In this document: piece by piece, positions 1-8,800 of the stretch
How positions within the stretch are numbered: the first letter of the stretch is position 1
Layout of the letters: every line of letters begins with the position of its first letter
NCBI GenBank assembly: GCA_029258495.1
Contig: JARHYV010000130.1
Location: forward strand, 1 to 46,093
Direction of reading: 5' to 3'
Source of the DNA: Faecousia sp.
GTDB taxonomy: Bacteria; Bacillota; Clostridia; Oscillospirales; Oscillospiraceae
DNA length: 46,093 nucleotides
Program-made: the position numbers and the translations under genes
Notes under the pieces: generated by a model
Seen by the model: the letters and a program-made list of their open reading frames with translations, nothing else
What the model was told of the DNA's origin: nothing
The model's database searches: none

Positions 1-30
1 AATACCGGTGCTGATTTTCTTTTGTTCCAT
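1..30 (-). CDS. 5' end of an unidentified divergent gene, cut by the left edge
   Basis: An ATG on the minus strand at 30-28 opens a frame that stays open to the edge and gives MEQKKISTGI. A purine-rich GGGGTGAGG lies directly upstream. A perfect TTGACA box on the minus strand at 166-161, pointing this way, supports a gene divergent from the LacI-type regulator. Ten residues are too few to name a product. Being divergent from a regulator/transporter operon, it may belong to the same catabolic regulon; that is inference. The ribosome-binding spacing is short, so the start is uncertain. Confidence 0.35.
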   Translation of the reverse strand, partial: MEQKKISTGI

Positions 31-160
31 CCTCACCCCATATCTTGGTACCGCCAGGCGGGCTTTTGCTGAGGGGCGGGCTCCGGAAAAGTCCGGATGC
101 CGCGAAATTGCCACTGCACTATGCAAAATATACAAACATTACGCTGTTTTTCGGGAAATT

Positions 161-196
161 TGTCAATTTACAAAACTACGCAAACTCTGTATAATT
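161..196. promoter_or_regulatory. Divergent promoter region, lacI-type gene and left-edge gene
   Basis: On the plus strand TTTACA (167-172) is followed after exactly 17 bp by a perfect TATAAT (190-195), a good sigma-A promoter for the regulator operon. On the minus strand a perfect TTGACA (166-161) directly abuts it and points to the left edge; its -10 is weak. The two -35 boxes share no spacer, so polymerase binding in one direction probably excludes the other. Confidence 0.6.
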
Positions 197-224
197 CCAT
201 ACACAAAATTTGAGGAAACATTTG

Positions 225-263
225 CGTAAAATTTTTCGTAAAACATTTAAGCAATCTTTTACG
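225..263. promoter_or_regulatory. Candidate operator repeats upstream of the LacI-type gene
   Basis: The 7-mer CGTAAAA occurs at 225-231 and 237-243 (12 bp apart, about one helical turn) and inverted as TTTTACG at 257-263. The block lies between the promoter and the start codon of the regulator, where autorepression would act. The rest of the 1-293 leader holds a short TCCGGA hairpin (82-97) and no other gene on the plus strand. Confidence 0.35.
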
Positions 264-293
264 ATGCGCAGATGTTCAAATGAGGTGTAACAA

Positions 294-1364
294 ATGGCAG
301 ATAAAGTCACCCTGAAGCAAATCGCCGAACAGGCCGGTGTGTCCCTGACAACGGTACACCGTGTGCTCAACAACAAGGAGGGCTGCAGCGAGGCTCTGAA
401 GGAGAAAATCCTTGCCATCGCCAAGGAACAGGGCTACACAGTCAATCTGGCAGCGGCATCTCTGCGCAAGCAGACCACCCACATTGCACTGCTGTTTCCC
501 CTGCGGGTGAAGGAGGCACAGTATTTCCGCGATCGGATCTTGGACGGGTATTTTCAGTTCCGGAATGAAGTTTCCCAGTTCAATGTCATGTTCCACGAAT
601 ACTATGTCCCCGGCACGGATATGGAAACCTTCAACGACAACACCCTGAGCACTCTGAAAAACATCTACCGGGATCGTCCGGTGCATTTTGACGGAGTGGT
701 GGTCTATGGTCTTGTGCTGGACGAGGCATCCGAAACCATCGTCAACCGGATCATCGGCAGCGGCACACGGGTCATCGTGGTGGAGAGCTGTCCAAAGAGC
801 CTGTCCGACATCTGCAATGTCACGGAAAACGAAGAGCTTGCCGGAAAAATGGCAGGTGAGATGCTTGCAAAGGCGGTGCATCGCCCGGGCAAGGTGGTGA
901 TCCTCAGTCAGGACACTCCCGGCGGCGAAATCAACACCGACGCATGCATGCAGACCCTTGCCGAGCTGTGCCCCCAGCATCAGGTCATCAACCAGCTGCT
1001 GGCATGGGACATCAAGCAGAACAGCAGCATCTTCGCCGAGATCCTTGCCATGCCGGATCTGGTGGGCATCTACAGCACCTGCGCCCGCCACACCAAGTCC
1101 ATGGTTCGGGCACTGAACCGCACCGGCATCCGTCCGGATGCCGTCATCGGCAGCGAGCTGTTCGAGGAGAGCTATCAGGCATTGCAAAACCGCACCATGG
1201 ACGCAGTCATCGACAAATGCCCTGCGCTCATCGGCTACAAGGCTGCACAGATGATCTTCAACGATCTGATTAAGGGTGAAAAACTGCCAAAGGAGCACAA
1301 GGTCACACCGCGCATCATCCTGCGCTGCAACAGTGACCTGTACTACGAAACACAGGAAGATTAA
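294..1364 (+). CDS. LacI-family transcriptional regulator
   Basis: A 356-residue DNA-binding repressor or activator of sugar metabolism. The N-terminus (about residues 1-55) is a typical LacI helix-turn-helix: VTLKQIAEQAGVS, then TTVHRVLN and the hinge region ending near LRKQ. The remainder is a periplasmic-binding-protein-like effector domain. The start is set by GAGGTG six bases before ATG 294. The gene is first in a plus-strand operon with a sugar symporter 33 bp downstream and an MBL hydrolase, so it probably controls uptake and processing of one carbohydrate-type ligand. The C-terminal domain is of the divergent type seen in many Firmicutes LacI proteins; the ligand cannot be predicted. 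Family assignment is firm. Confidence 0.9.
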   Translation: MADKVTLKQIAEQAGVSLTTVHRVLNNKEGCSEALKEKILAIAKEQGYTVNLAAASLRKQTTHIALLFPLRVKEAQYFRDRILDGYFQFRNEVSQFNVMFHEYYVPGTDMETFNDNTLSTLKNIYRDRPVHFDGVVVYGLVLDEASETIVNRIIGSGTRVIVVESCPKSLSDICNVTENEELAGKMAGEMLAKAVHRPGKVVILSQDTPGGEINTDACMQTLAELCPQHQVINQLLAWDIKQNSSIFAEILAMPDLVGIYSTCARHTKSMVRALNRTGIRPDAVIGSELFEESYQALQNRTMDAVIDKCPALIGYKAAQMIFNDLIKGEKLPKEHKVTPRIILRCNSDLYYETQED

Positions 1365-1397
1365 CAAAAAAGAAGAGAAACAAGGAGTGTAGAGATC

Positions 1398-2855
1398 ATG
1401 GCAAACACTGTCAAGCTCAACGAACAGTACGCCCACAATGTCCAAAACGCCCCTGCCTTCGGCATGAAGGACAAAATCGGATACATGCTGGGTGACTGGG
1501 GTTTCAACAGCCTTCAGGTCATCGTCAACAGCTATCTGATGCTGTTCTGCGTCAATGTCATGGGGATCAAGGCGACCCATTTCGCCACCATCGTATTCCT
1601 ATGCAAGGCACTCGATGCGCTGAACGATACCTTCATCGGGCGCACCGTAGATAACCGTCCCGCCACAAAATACGGCAAAATGAAACCGTATCTGAAATGG
1701 TTCGCCATTCCGTACATGCTGTTCACCATGGTACTGTTCGTGAATGTCACCGCAATGCCCTATGCCCTGCGGATCGCATGGGTTCTGGTGATCTACTTCA
1801 TCTGGGGTATCGTGGGCACCTTTATCAATGTTCCCTACGGCGCCATGTCCAACATCATCACCACCGACCAGATGCAGCGCACCGAGCTTTCCAACTTCCG
1901 CTCCATCGGCAGCTTTTTGGGCATGATCATTCCCACCACACTGGCTCCCATGCTGCTGTTCGATCAGAATGAGGATCCCATCGCAAGCCGTTTCATCCTG
2001 CTCAGCCTGATCATGGGCACCTTCTGCGTGGTATGCCTGTTCCTGTCCCACAAGCTCATCAGCGAGCGCGTTCTGGTGACTCCCGACAGCAACATCTCCG
2101 CAGGCGGCGAAAAGATCAACTACCTTCAGGTCGCCAAGGGTTTCCTGAAGAACCGCATCATGATCGCCGTGGTTCTGGCATATGTGTTCTCCAAGCTGTT
2201 CATCCAGCCCGTTGCCATGATCAATCAGTATGTGTTCATGGTCTATTTCCAGGATACCTCCATGCTGTCCTGGGCATCCCTGAGCACCATGGTGCCTCTG
2301 GTTCTGGGCATGCTGCTGGTCAAACCTCTGGTCAAGCGGTTCGGCAAGAAGAACCTGGTCACATGGCCCTCTCTGATTGCTGCCGGCTGCTATGCCGTGA
2401 CTGCATTTGCTCCTATGACTCCCACCTCTTGGGTTCTGGTACAGCTGGGTGCATCCTGCTTTACCACCTCCACCACACTGCTTTTGTGGTCTTTGATCGC
2501 CGATGCCGTTGACTATCAGGCATACATCACCGGTCAGCGCAACGACGGCACCGTATACGCAACCATCACCTTCTTGGTATTCTTCGCCGCATCCGCATCC
2601 ACCTCCATCATCGCTCTGGTTCTGGAGGCTCTGGGCTACGACGCAACCCTCGGCTCCATGGGTCAGCTGCCCGGCGTTGCCGAACGGCTGAAGCTCTTCG
2701 GCGGTCTGTGGCCCACCGTTGGCTGCATCCTGGTGTTCATCTGCTACAAGATCATCTACAACCTGTCGGATGAGGAAATGAGCAAGATCAGCCAGAAGGT
2801 CTTGCAGATGGGCAAGGAAAAGGAAGCCGCTGCACTGAAAGAACTGGATAAGTGA
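1398..2855 (+). CDS. GPH-family sugar:cation symporter (MFS)
   Basis: A 485-residue integral membrane transporter with about 12 hydrophobic segments. The N-terminal region carries the glycoside-pentoside-hexuronide pattern: GYMLGDWGFN in the first helix, then DALNDTFIG followed by KYGKMKPYLKW in the first cytoplasmic loop. These match MelB/UidB/XynB-type Na+ or H+ symporters for glycosides, pentosides or hexuronides. The gene follows the LacI-type regulator by 33 bp and precedes the MBL hydrolase by 43 bp, so it is the uptake step of that operon. Substrate unknown; no glycosidase accompanies it here, unusual for this family. Confidence 0.88.
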   Translation: MANTVKLNEQYAHNVQNAPAFGMKDKIGYMLGDWGFNSLQVIVNSYLMLFCVNVMGIKATHFATIVFLCKALDALNDTFIGRTVDNRPATKYGKMKPYLKWFAIPYMLFTMVLFVNVTAMPYALRIAWVLVIYFIWGIVGTFINVPYGAMSNIITTDQMQRTELSNFRSIGSFLGMIIPTTLAPMLLFDQNEDPIASRFILLSLIMGTFCVVCLFLSHKLISERVLVTPDSNISAGGEKINYLQVAKGFLKNRIMIAVVLAYVFSKLFIQPVAMINQYVFMVYFQDTSMLSWASLSTMVPLVLGMLLVKPLVKRFGKKNLVTWPSLIAAGCYAVTAFAPMTPTSWVLVQLGASCFTTSTTLLLWSLIADAVDYQAYITGQRNDGTVYATITFLVFFAASASTSIIALVLEALGYDATLGSMGQLPGVAERLKLFGGLWPTVGCILVFICYKIIYNLSDEEMSKISQKVLQMGKEKEAAALKELDK

Positions 2856-2898
2856 GCCGAAAGACGCTCATATCGTCCCCAAGGAGTATGAATTACAC

Positions 2899-3753
2899 AT
2901 GCTAAAACACGAAGTTACACAGATCGCACCCCACACCTGGTGCATCAGTGAGTTCCGTCTGGTCAATGCCTTTCTGGTGGAAGGCCGGGACAAGGCGGCA
3001 CTGATCGATACCGGCTGCGGCATCGGCGATCTGGCACAGATCGTCCGGGAATTGACCGACAAGCCCCTTATGGTGCTGCTCACCCACGGACATTTCGACC
3101 ACAACGGCGGCATCTTCCAATTCCCCGGCTGCCCCGTCTATCAGCATCCTGCCGATGCCCATCAGCAGGAGCAGACCATGAAGACCGTGGAAAAGCTCAC
3201 CGGCACACGGGATGAAAACAAGCTCCGCGCCTACTACATCACAAGCCGCGCTCCTATTCGCTGCCCGGATCTGGATGTAAACGAGCTGCTTTCTCTGGTT
3301 CCCACGGAGATGACCCCGGAGGATTACCACTGGCTGCCCATGGAGGACGGCACGGAATTTGATCTGGGCGGACGGATCCTTCGGGTGATCCACACCCCCG
3401 GCCATACCGACGGTGAGGTGTGCATTCTGGACAAGACCAGCCGCACCCTGTTCAGCGGCGACACCGCAAATGTGGGCATCATCCTCATGCGTCAGCCCAA
3501 CAATGATCCTTCCCTGATCCGGACATGCCGCCAGACCATGGCAAAGCTGTGGGCGCTGGAGGCAGACTATGACAAGCTTGGGGTCGGCCACGATGCCGTC
3601 ACCATCGACAAGCAGATCATAAAGGATTATCTGGATCTCACCACCGGACTGCTGGACGGCAGCATCGTGGGAAACTACGAGGAAGTGGGTTTCCGCAAGG
3701 GCGATGTGGCCCGCCTTGGGATGGCAGAGCTCTGGTATCAGTGCGATGCCTGA
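2899..3753 (+). CDS. MBL-fold metallo-hydrolase
   Basis: A 284-residue metallo-beta-lactamase-fold enzyme, expected in the cytoplasm (no signal peptide). It has the dinuclear metal ligands of the superfamily: HGHFDH (about residues 72-77), HTPGHTDG, SGDT with the bridging Asp, and a final His in GVGHD. The fold resembles glyoxalase II-like and lactonase-like members rather than antibiotic beta-lactamases. AAGGAG lies 12 bp before ATG 2899, a slightly long spacing. As the last gene of the LacI-symporter operon it may hydrolyse the imported compound or a thioester or lactone made from it; this is inference from position only. Confidence 0.82.
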   Translation: MLKHEVTQIAPHTWCISEFRLVNAFLVEGRDKAALIDTGCGIGDLAQIVRELTDKPLMVLLTHGHFDHNGGIFQFPGCPVYQHPADAHQQEQTMKTVEKLTGTRDENKLRAYYITSRAPIRCPDLDVNELLSLVPTEMTPEDYHWLPMEDGTEFDLGGRILRVIHTPGHTDGEVCILDKTSRTLFSGDTANVGIILMRQPNNDPSLIRTCRQTMAKLWALEADYDKLGVGHDAVTIDKQIIKDYLDLTTGLLDGSIVGNYEEVGFRKGDVARLGMAELWYQCDA

Positions 3754-3780
3754 TCCGGTTTTTCGTTCCTCTCTATAAAC

Positions 3781-3823
3781 AAAACGCTTACCCCTGTGAA
3801 TTCAGGCGGTAAGCGTTTTGCTT
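3781..3823. terminator. Bidirectional terminator between MBL gene and membrane-protein gene
   Basis: AAAACGCTTACC (3781-3792) pairs with GGTAAGCGTTTT (3808-3819), extended inside by CCTG/CAGG around a TGAATT loop. A-rich and T-rich flanks allow use from both sides of these convergent genes. Confidence 0.85.
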
Positions 3824-3836
3824 TTATAAACCGGGA

Positions 3837-4418
3837 CTATAAGAACAGATAGATCAGTCCTGCAGCCATCACTACAATCAGCAGGACGAATATGCACAGT
3901 ATGGCAACGGTGGTCTTTACCAGATGCCGCTCCTTCAAAGTCAGGATCATCATGGAGATCACATCCGCCACAAAGAAGAATTGGCAGATGCCGCACAGGA
4001 TGCAGACAGCCTTGGAATGGACGCCCTCCTTGCGGCTCTTGGCAAGATAGGCGATGGCATAGGGGGTCGTGCCCACAAACACCCCATAGCCGAATGCTGC
4101 CAGCACCACCACAACGATCCCAAAGAAGATCATCAGCGGCAGCGGGAACACAGAGGCAATGAATGCCATGGCAATGGTTTCGCCGCCAACCAGATAAAAG
4201 GGGATCAGCCCGTATTTGAGGATCAGGCTGGCATTGAGCAGCGTCTTCCTGTCCCATTTCCTGCCCACCGCCAGAACGGTGATCAGTTCCACAAGCCCCA
4301 TGACGATGGGGAAGAGGAAACACAGCCCCTGCATCACCAAGCTATCGTGAAATCGGAGAAACAGCAGGGAAAACACATAGGTGAGCACCACATGCAGGAT
4401 CGGCAGAACATATGCCAT
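3837..4418 (-). CDS. Multi-pass membrane protein of unknown function
   Basis: A 193-residue protein that I do not recognise. It is highly hydrophobic, with about six predicted membrane segments separated by short basic loops (for example VGRKWDRKTLL and AKSRKEG), and no obvious signal or catalytic motif. The start at 4418 is chosen because AAAGGAG lies eight bases upstream; an ATG 18 bp further out overlaps that ribosome binding site. It has its own promoter (GTGACA-17-TATAAT at 4519-4547) and is probably monocistronic. It could be a small transporter-like or sensory protein. Confidence 0.6.
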   Translation of the reverse strand: MAYVLPILHVVLTYVFSLLFLRFHDSLVMQGLCFLFPIVMGLVELITVLAVGRKWDRKTLLNASLILKYGLIPFYLVGGETIAMAFIASVFPLPLMIFFGIVVVVLAAFGYGVFVGTTPYAIAYLAKSRKEGVHSKAVCILCGICQFFFVADVISMMILTLKERHLVKTTVAILCIFVLLIVVMAAGLIYLFL

Positions 4419-4518
4419 CGGGCATTCTCCTTTCATTTATCTGTATCGTCGAGCCCTCTTGTCCGTCTTAGCAGGTCATGTCCGCATATAACGCACATCT
4501 GTCCTGCTTTGTGGAGTC

Positions 4519-4547
4519 ATTATATCAGATCTCTCTGCCGATGTCAC
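4519..4547 (-). promoter_or_regulatory. Promoter for the 193-residue membrane protein gene
   Basis: On the minus strand GTGACA (4547-4542) is separated by 17 bp from a perfect TATAAT (4524-4519). It starts immediately after the stop codon of the secretion operon's last gene at 4548. Confidence 0.6.
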
Positions 4548-5189
4548 CTATTTCCTGGAAGTTTTCCGATTTGTTTGTCTGAGCATCAGAGAACCTGCCG
4601 AGCCTGCGCCCACCATCAGCAGGATCAGACTGCCGATCCCACGGCTGCAATCGGCTGTATCCGGTATATGAGAGCCGTCAGGGATCTCCTCTGCCTGAAA
4701 TTGCCAGTCCAAGCTGCCTGACGCCTGCTGAAATTCATTGCCCATGGTGATAGGCACCTGCAGGGTCAGATCCAGGATCGCCTCTGCTCCGGGATAAAAT
4801 GTCCCCAGATATGCCCAATCCGTCAGCTGTGCCGGTTCATCCGCCGGCGCATCAAACAGCAGCTGCTGTGTATGAGCCGTCACCGTCAGCTCCAACTGAT
4901 GCAGGAAATCCGCGCCCTCAGCCTGAGCTCCCAGAGAACGGAGATACAGCTTTACGGGGTTCGTCCCATGATTGCAGATACGGATCTGCTGGGTCAGGCT
5001 GTCGCCGGGCATCACCTCCTTGAACCCATCAAACAGATCCGTGGGGGACTGATCGCTGCCGGGGCTGAATACAAACGCATCGCTGTGCCCCTGATATTCC
5101 ACCGTGCCATGGGCATGCGCTGTCACCGCAGCACCCAGCACCACCAGTACGGCAGTCACTCCGGCGAGATATCTCCGAAAAATGCCCAT
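4548..5189 (-). CDS. Secreted surface protein with degenerate sortase-type C-terminus
   Basis: A 213-residue protein, last in the SipW/TasA-like operon. An N-terminal hydrophobic segment ends near AHA (about residue 26) and is a signal peptide. The middle is a beta-rich domain resembling TasA/CalY partners (PGDSLTQQIRICNHG is like the conserved strand plus 'NTG' region). The end has the plan of a sorting signal: IPDTAD at 175-180, a hydrophobic stretch at about 185-203 and a basic tail RQTNRKTSRK. IPDTAD differs from LPXTG by Ala in place of Gly. Start at 5189 is fixed by GGAAGGAGG; the ATG overlaps the upstream stop as TGATG, implying translational coupling. Likely wall- or membrane-tethered anchor for the fibre or adhesin; inferred. 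Confidence 0.65.
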   Translation of the reverse strand: MGIFRRYLAGVTAVLVVLGAAVTAHAHGTVEYQGHSDAFVFSPGSDQSPTDLFDGFKEVMPGDSLTQQIRICNHGTNPVKLYLRSLGAQAEGADFLHQLELTVTAHTQQLLFDAPADEPAQLTDWAYLGTFYPGAEAILDLTLQVPITMGNEFQQASGSLDWQFQAEEIPDGSHIPDTADCSRGIGSLILLMVGAGSAGSLMLRQTNRKTSRK

Positions 5190-5791
5190 CAGCACAAGCC
5201 TCCTTCCCGGATCTGCTGCGGATCGATGCCCCATGCATCTGCCACTGCCGCGATCCCCGAGGCTGTAAGCCCCTGCGCCTGAATTGCCTCAGCAGCCACC
5301 TCGATCACCTGTCTGCCGCCGTCCGGATCCGTGTAGAAGGCAAGTGGGATCCCTTCCGCGCCGATCAACGGCGATTCCGGCTGTTTTCCCGGCTCCACCG
5401 GATATTTGTAGTAATAGCAGTTCCCCTGCGCAAACCAATCCTTTCCCAGAGGGAACGCTGCCACGGGCGCACTGCCCCCGATCCGCTCATCTGCTCCATT
5501 TACACGATAGCTTATAAGCTTTACCCGTATATAGGCCGGGGTGCTGCCTGTATTGGTCACATTCACATCGCGCTTGACGCTGCCGTCAAAACATTCATCC
5601 ACCCGGCAGTCCACCCGTGCAGGCATCAAAACATTCAACAATGGGTCGGATGCCGTTTGGAGCCACGCCGCCGTCGTACCGACAGCGATCCCCACTGCCG
5701 CACATACGGATGCCGCTGCCGCAGTGATCCTGTACCGGACAGTGCGTTTTCTGCTCCGGATACTCCGGTGCCAGTCATACTGACCGTCCAT
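5189..5791 (-). CDS. TasA/CalY-like exported protein (third in operon)
   Basis: A 200-residue exported protein. A basic start (about residues 10-20, rich in Arg/Lys) precedes a hydrophobic segment AAAASVCAAVGIAVGTTAAW, like the long SipW-dependent signals of camelysin/TasA relatives. It continues with NVTNTGSTPAYIRVKL, the conserved strand seen in this family. The distal part has no known motif. GGAGG lies eight bases upstream of ATG 5791, and the gene begins 18 bp after the VWA gene stop. It probably is processed by the operon's own signal peptidase and forms part of an extracellular assembly with the VWA protein. Confidence 0.68.
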   Translation of the reverse strand: MDGQYDWHRSIRSRKRTVRYRITAAAASVCAAVGIAVGTTAAWLQTASDPLLNVLMPARVDCRVDECFDGSVKRDVNVTNTGSTPAYIRVKLISYRVNGADERIGGSAPVAAFPLGKDWFAQGNCYYYKYPVEPGKQPESPLIGAEGIPLAFYTDPDGGRQVIEVAAEAIQAQGLTASGIAAVADAWGIDPQQIREGGLC

Positions 5792-5809
5792 CGCAACCGC
5801 CTCCTTTCC

Positions 5810-8800
5810 TTATGGATGCCCTTTGGGCAGCCGAGCAACATTCTGTACCACATCGCTGAACCCGTTGAGCCAGGATGTCCTCCTGCCGGAATTAACGCAG
5901 GTGATGCACCCCCGGGGATGGCCGCTGTCAAGACAGACCCCTGTACCGATGCGGATATCCGTATACCGCCATGCCCACTTCGCATCCTCCTGAATGGTAT
6001 ATTGCCCCACCGGAAGTTCATAGATCACAGCTTGATCGCTGCCGATGATCGTCAGTTCCGTATACGGCTCGCCATCCTTGCAGACCGTAAAGACATAGGG
6101 TTCTCCTGCTTTGCCTCCCTGTTTCTCAATGGTCAGGCAGCAGGTCTGAACATGCAGCAGGAAGGTTCCCTCCTCTGCGTGAAAACCGCAGTCCGGCTCA
6201 CAGGGCTTGTGGAGGAAATGCACATATTCCCCGATCTGCTGACCGGACAGCTGCACATCCACCTGAACCGGAATATCCGCCTTTGTCTGCACGATGCCGT
6301 CCTGCGTCCCTGCACCGAGCCGGTAGCTCAGCTCCAGCTGAGGCGGTATCCCCTGCATGGTCACATCCTGATCCAAGCTCTCACCATGCCTCCACACCGT
6401 ATCCAGATGGTTGGCATCAAAGCCATCCGGCACAGGCGCGCCATAGAAAACGCTGCTGTCCCGAAAGGTAAGCTCCGGCAGAAAAACTCGGATCTTCCCG
6501 GTGCCCGTTCCGATTTTTTGTACAGCCGAACCTGCTGATTTGGGAGTGATCCGGGCTGAAACCGTATAGGTCTGATCTTGGGTCAGTCCCGTAAGGGCTT
6601 GCCCCTTGCAGATGGTCACCTCGGCATAGGCCGTCTGCCACGGCTCAAGCTCCTTCAGCAGATCCACACCGCCTGCATGGATCGTCACTCCCTGCATCAA
6701 TGCGTCTTGGGATGCATCAGCCAGCAGGTAGAAATTGTGATCCTTGGTCTGAACCGTGATATCCGGGATGGGCAGATCCACGCTGGGGATCTCGAAATGC
6801 GCGACCGGCCCGTCCTTGGTATATAAGCCGGACTCTGCCCCATTGGTGGGCACACCGTTACCGCCCAGAAACCCCTGACGCATCTGGATGGGAATGGTAA
6901 CCACCAGCTTTCTGCCCCTGTACACGGTATGTCCCTGTTCTGTTACTGTGCCGACCCAGTTTTCCGAATAGTCAAAATCCGTCACGGTTATGGTTTTTCC
7001 GTCCGGAGATATCTGCACATCGGCCGCAAATTCCTCCGGCTGTGCAAAGCTGTCATCGCCAATGTAATCGGCTGTGCTGACCCGGATATCCCGTTGGTCT
7101 GCTCCCTCAGGCAGCCGGAAGGCATCCCCGATCACATCTGCCAGAACGGTTTGCTTTCCCAGCTCTATGGCACTTCCTCCGATCTGGATCTGATCCGAGA
7201 TCGTCTGGAAGATGTTGTTCAGCGCATGGGCATCCGCTGCCGAAAGGTAATAGCTCGGCTCCTGAACCACCCCATTGTTGCCGGATATATTCTGCATGAA
7301 CCAGTTGCTTTTTTCCGTTGTGGAACCATATTCTGATCCGGCTGAGGCAGCATCGGCCCCCTCAAAGATCCCCACGGAATACACCGATGCACCATAGGTA
7401 TCCTTTGTTGCCTGCGCCGCACGGATCGCCGACTCCGCAACCGTTTCATCGTATCCGGAGGCTCCGGGCTGTCCGTCTGTAAAGACGATCATCACCCGGT
7501 TCCGTTTCTGTCCGACGGGTACCGGATTGTTCTGCCAGATCCTGTTTGCCAGCTCCACACCCAGATCCACATAGGTCGCACCTTTTGCCTCAAGACTCCG
7601 GATCGAGCTTTGGATCTGCATCAGACCATCGGGATCCTTCATATCCTGAAATGCCTCTGCACATACCGCATCCGTCACCGTATCATACCGATGCTGCACA
7701 TCTCCTACGAGGATCTCGGTATTTCGGTACATGCCGGAGGAGCTGTCCCGTGCGGATGCAAAGCCCACCATCGCGATCCGATGATCCACATCATCCGCCG
7801 TACCTGCTACTGCATCTGCGCCTCTGGCTTTCTCGGCCACCGCATCCGAAAAACGCGCCACAGCTGTTTTCAGTGCCTCCAAACGACTTGTTGACGATGT
7901 CTGCTCCGCCGTATAAAATGTCCAATCCGGTGCCGGCATATTCTGGGGCACACATACCTCATTCATGGTGCCATCGCTCCGAAGATAGGAGAACCGATAG
8001 CCTTCCACCACCTCTTCCCTGTAAAATGCATCCGAAAAAGCCGGAATATTCCTGCCGCCGAAGTCCCTGCCGAGGCTCCCGCAGGCTTGACATGCATAGC
8101 TGTATTCGCCCAAAAACTGGGTGACAAAGACTGCACCATATGTACCGTCGGCACAGCGATGGAAAAACGCCCCGGATTCGGCGGCATACCTTCGGTTCGT
8201 ATGTCCGGAATACGGCACATAGGTACCGGCAGGCAGTTTTTCCTTCACAGCTGTCACCGGCGCATAGGCTCCGTCCGTCCGCTTGACATACAGATTTTTC
8301 CGCCGACGATACAGCTCTTCCGGTGTGCCGGTGAAGGGTGTGTAGGTGTAGGATGCAAACTCCCGATCCATAGAGCCGGACTGATCCAAAACCAGAATGA
8401 TATCCGTGGGGATCTGGGTCTGCTGATGGATGATGGTCTGTTTTCCCGTGACCCAAGCCTCCAGGGTCAGGGTGTACCGACCGTTTGCATCCGGATGGGA
8501 CACATGCTTTTCAGTCCGGATGCCGCTGTCCGGTTTTTCCGGCATTGCGCGTCCATCTTCCTCTGTATCCCCGATCCCCGTTACAGGCGGCAGGAAGGGC
8601 GCTGCATCCGTCACATTTCGGGATGGATGCAGCACCTCCCGATCCTCCGGCGGTTGTGTTCCCTCCGGCTCCGGCTGATGGGCATCAAATGCCCGTGATG
8701 CCCGCTCAAGCTCCTGCCGCTGCTGCTGGGTCAGTGCCGATGCAAAGGACTCTCGGCTGCTGCCATCCAGCTCCTCCAGCAGTCTGTCAAATTCCTCTGC

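Noticed and set aside
276..1580. A 434-codon minus-strand frame over the LacI-type gene
   Set aside because: It lies opposite the LacI and MFS genes, has a His/Gln/Asp-rich composition, no recognisable domain and no ribosome binding site of note.
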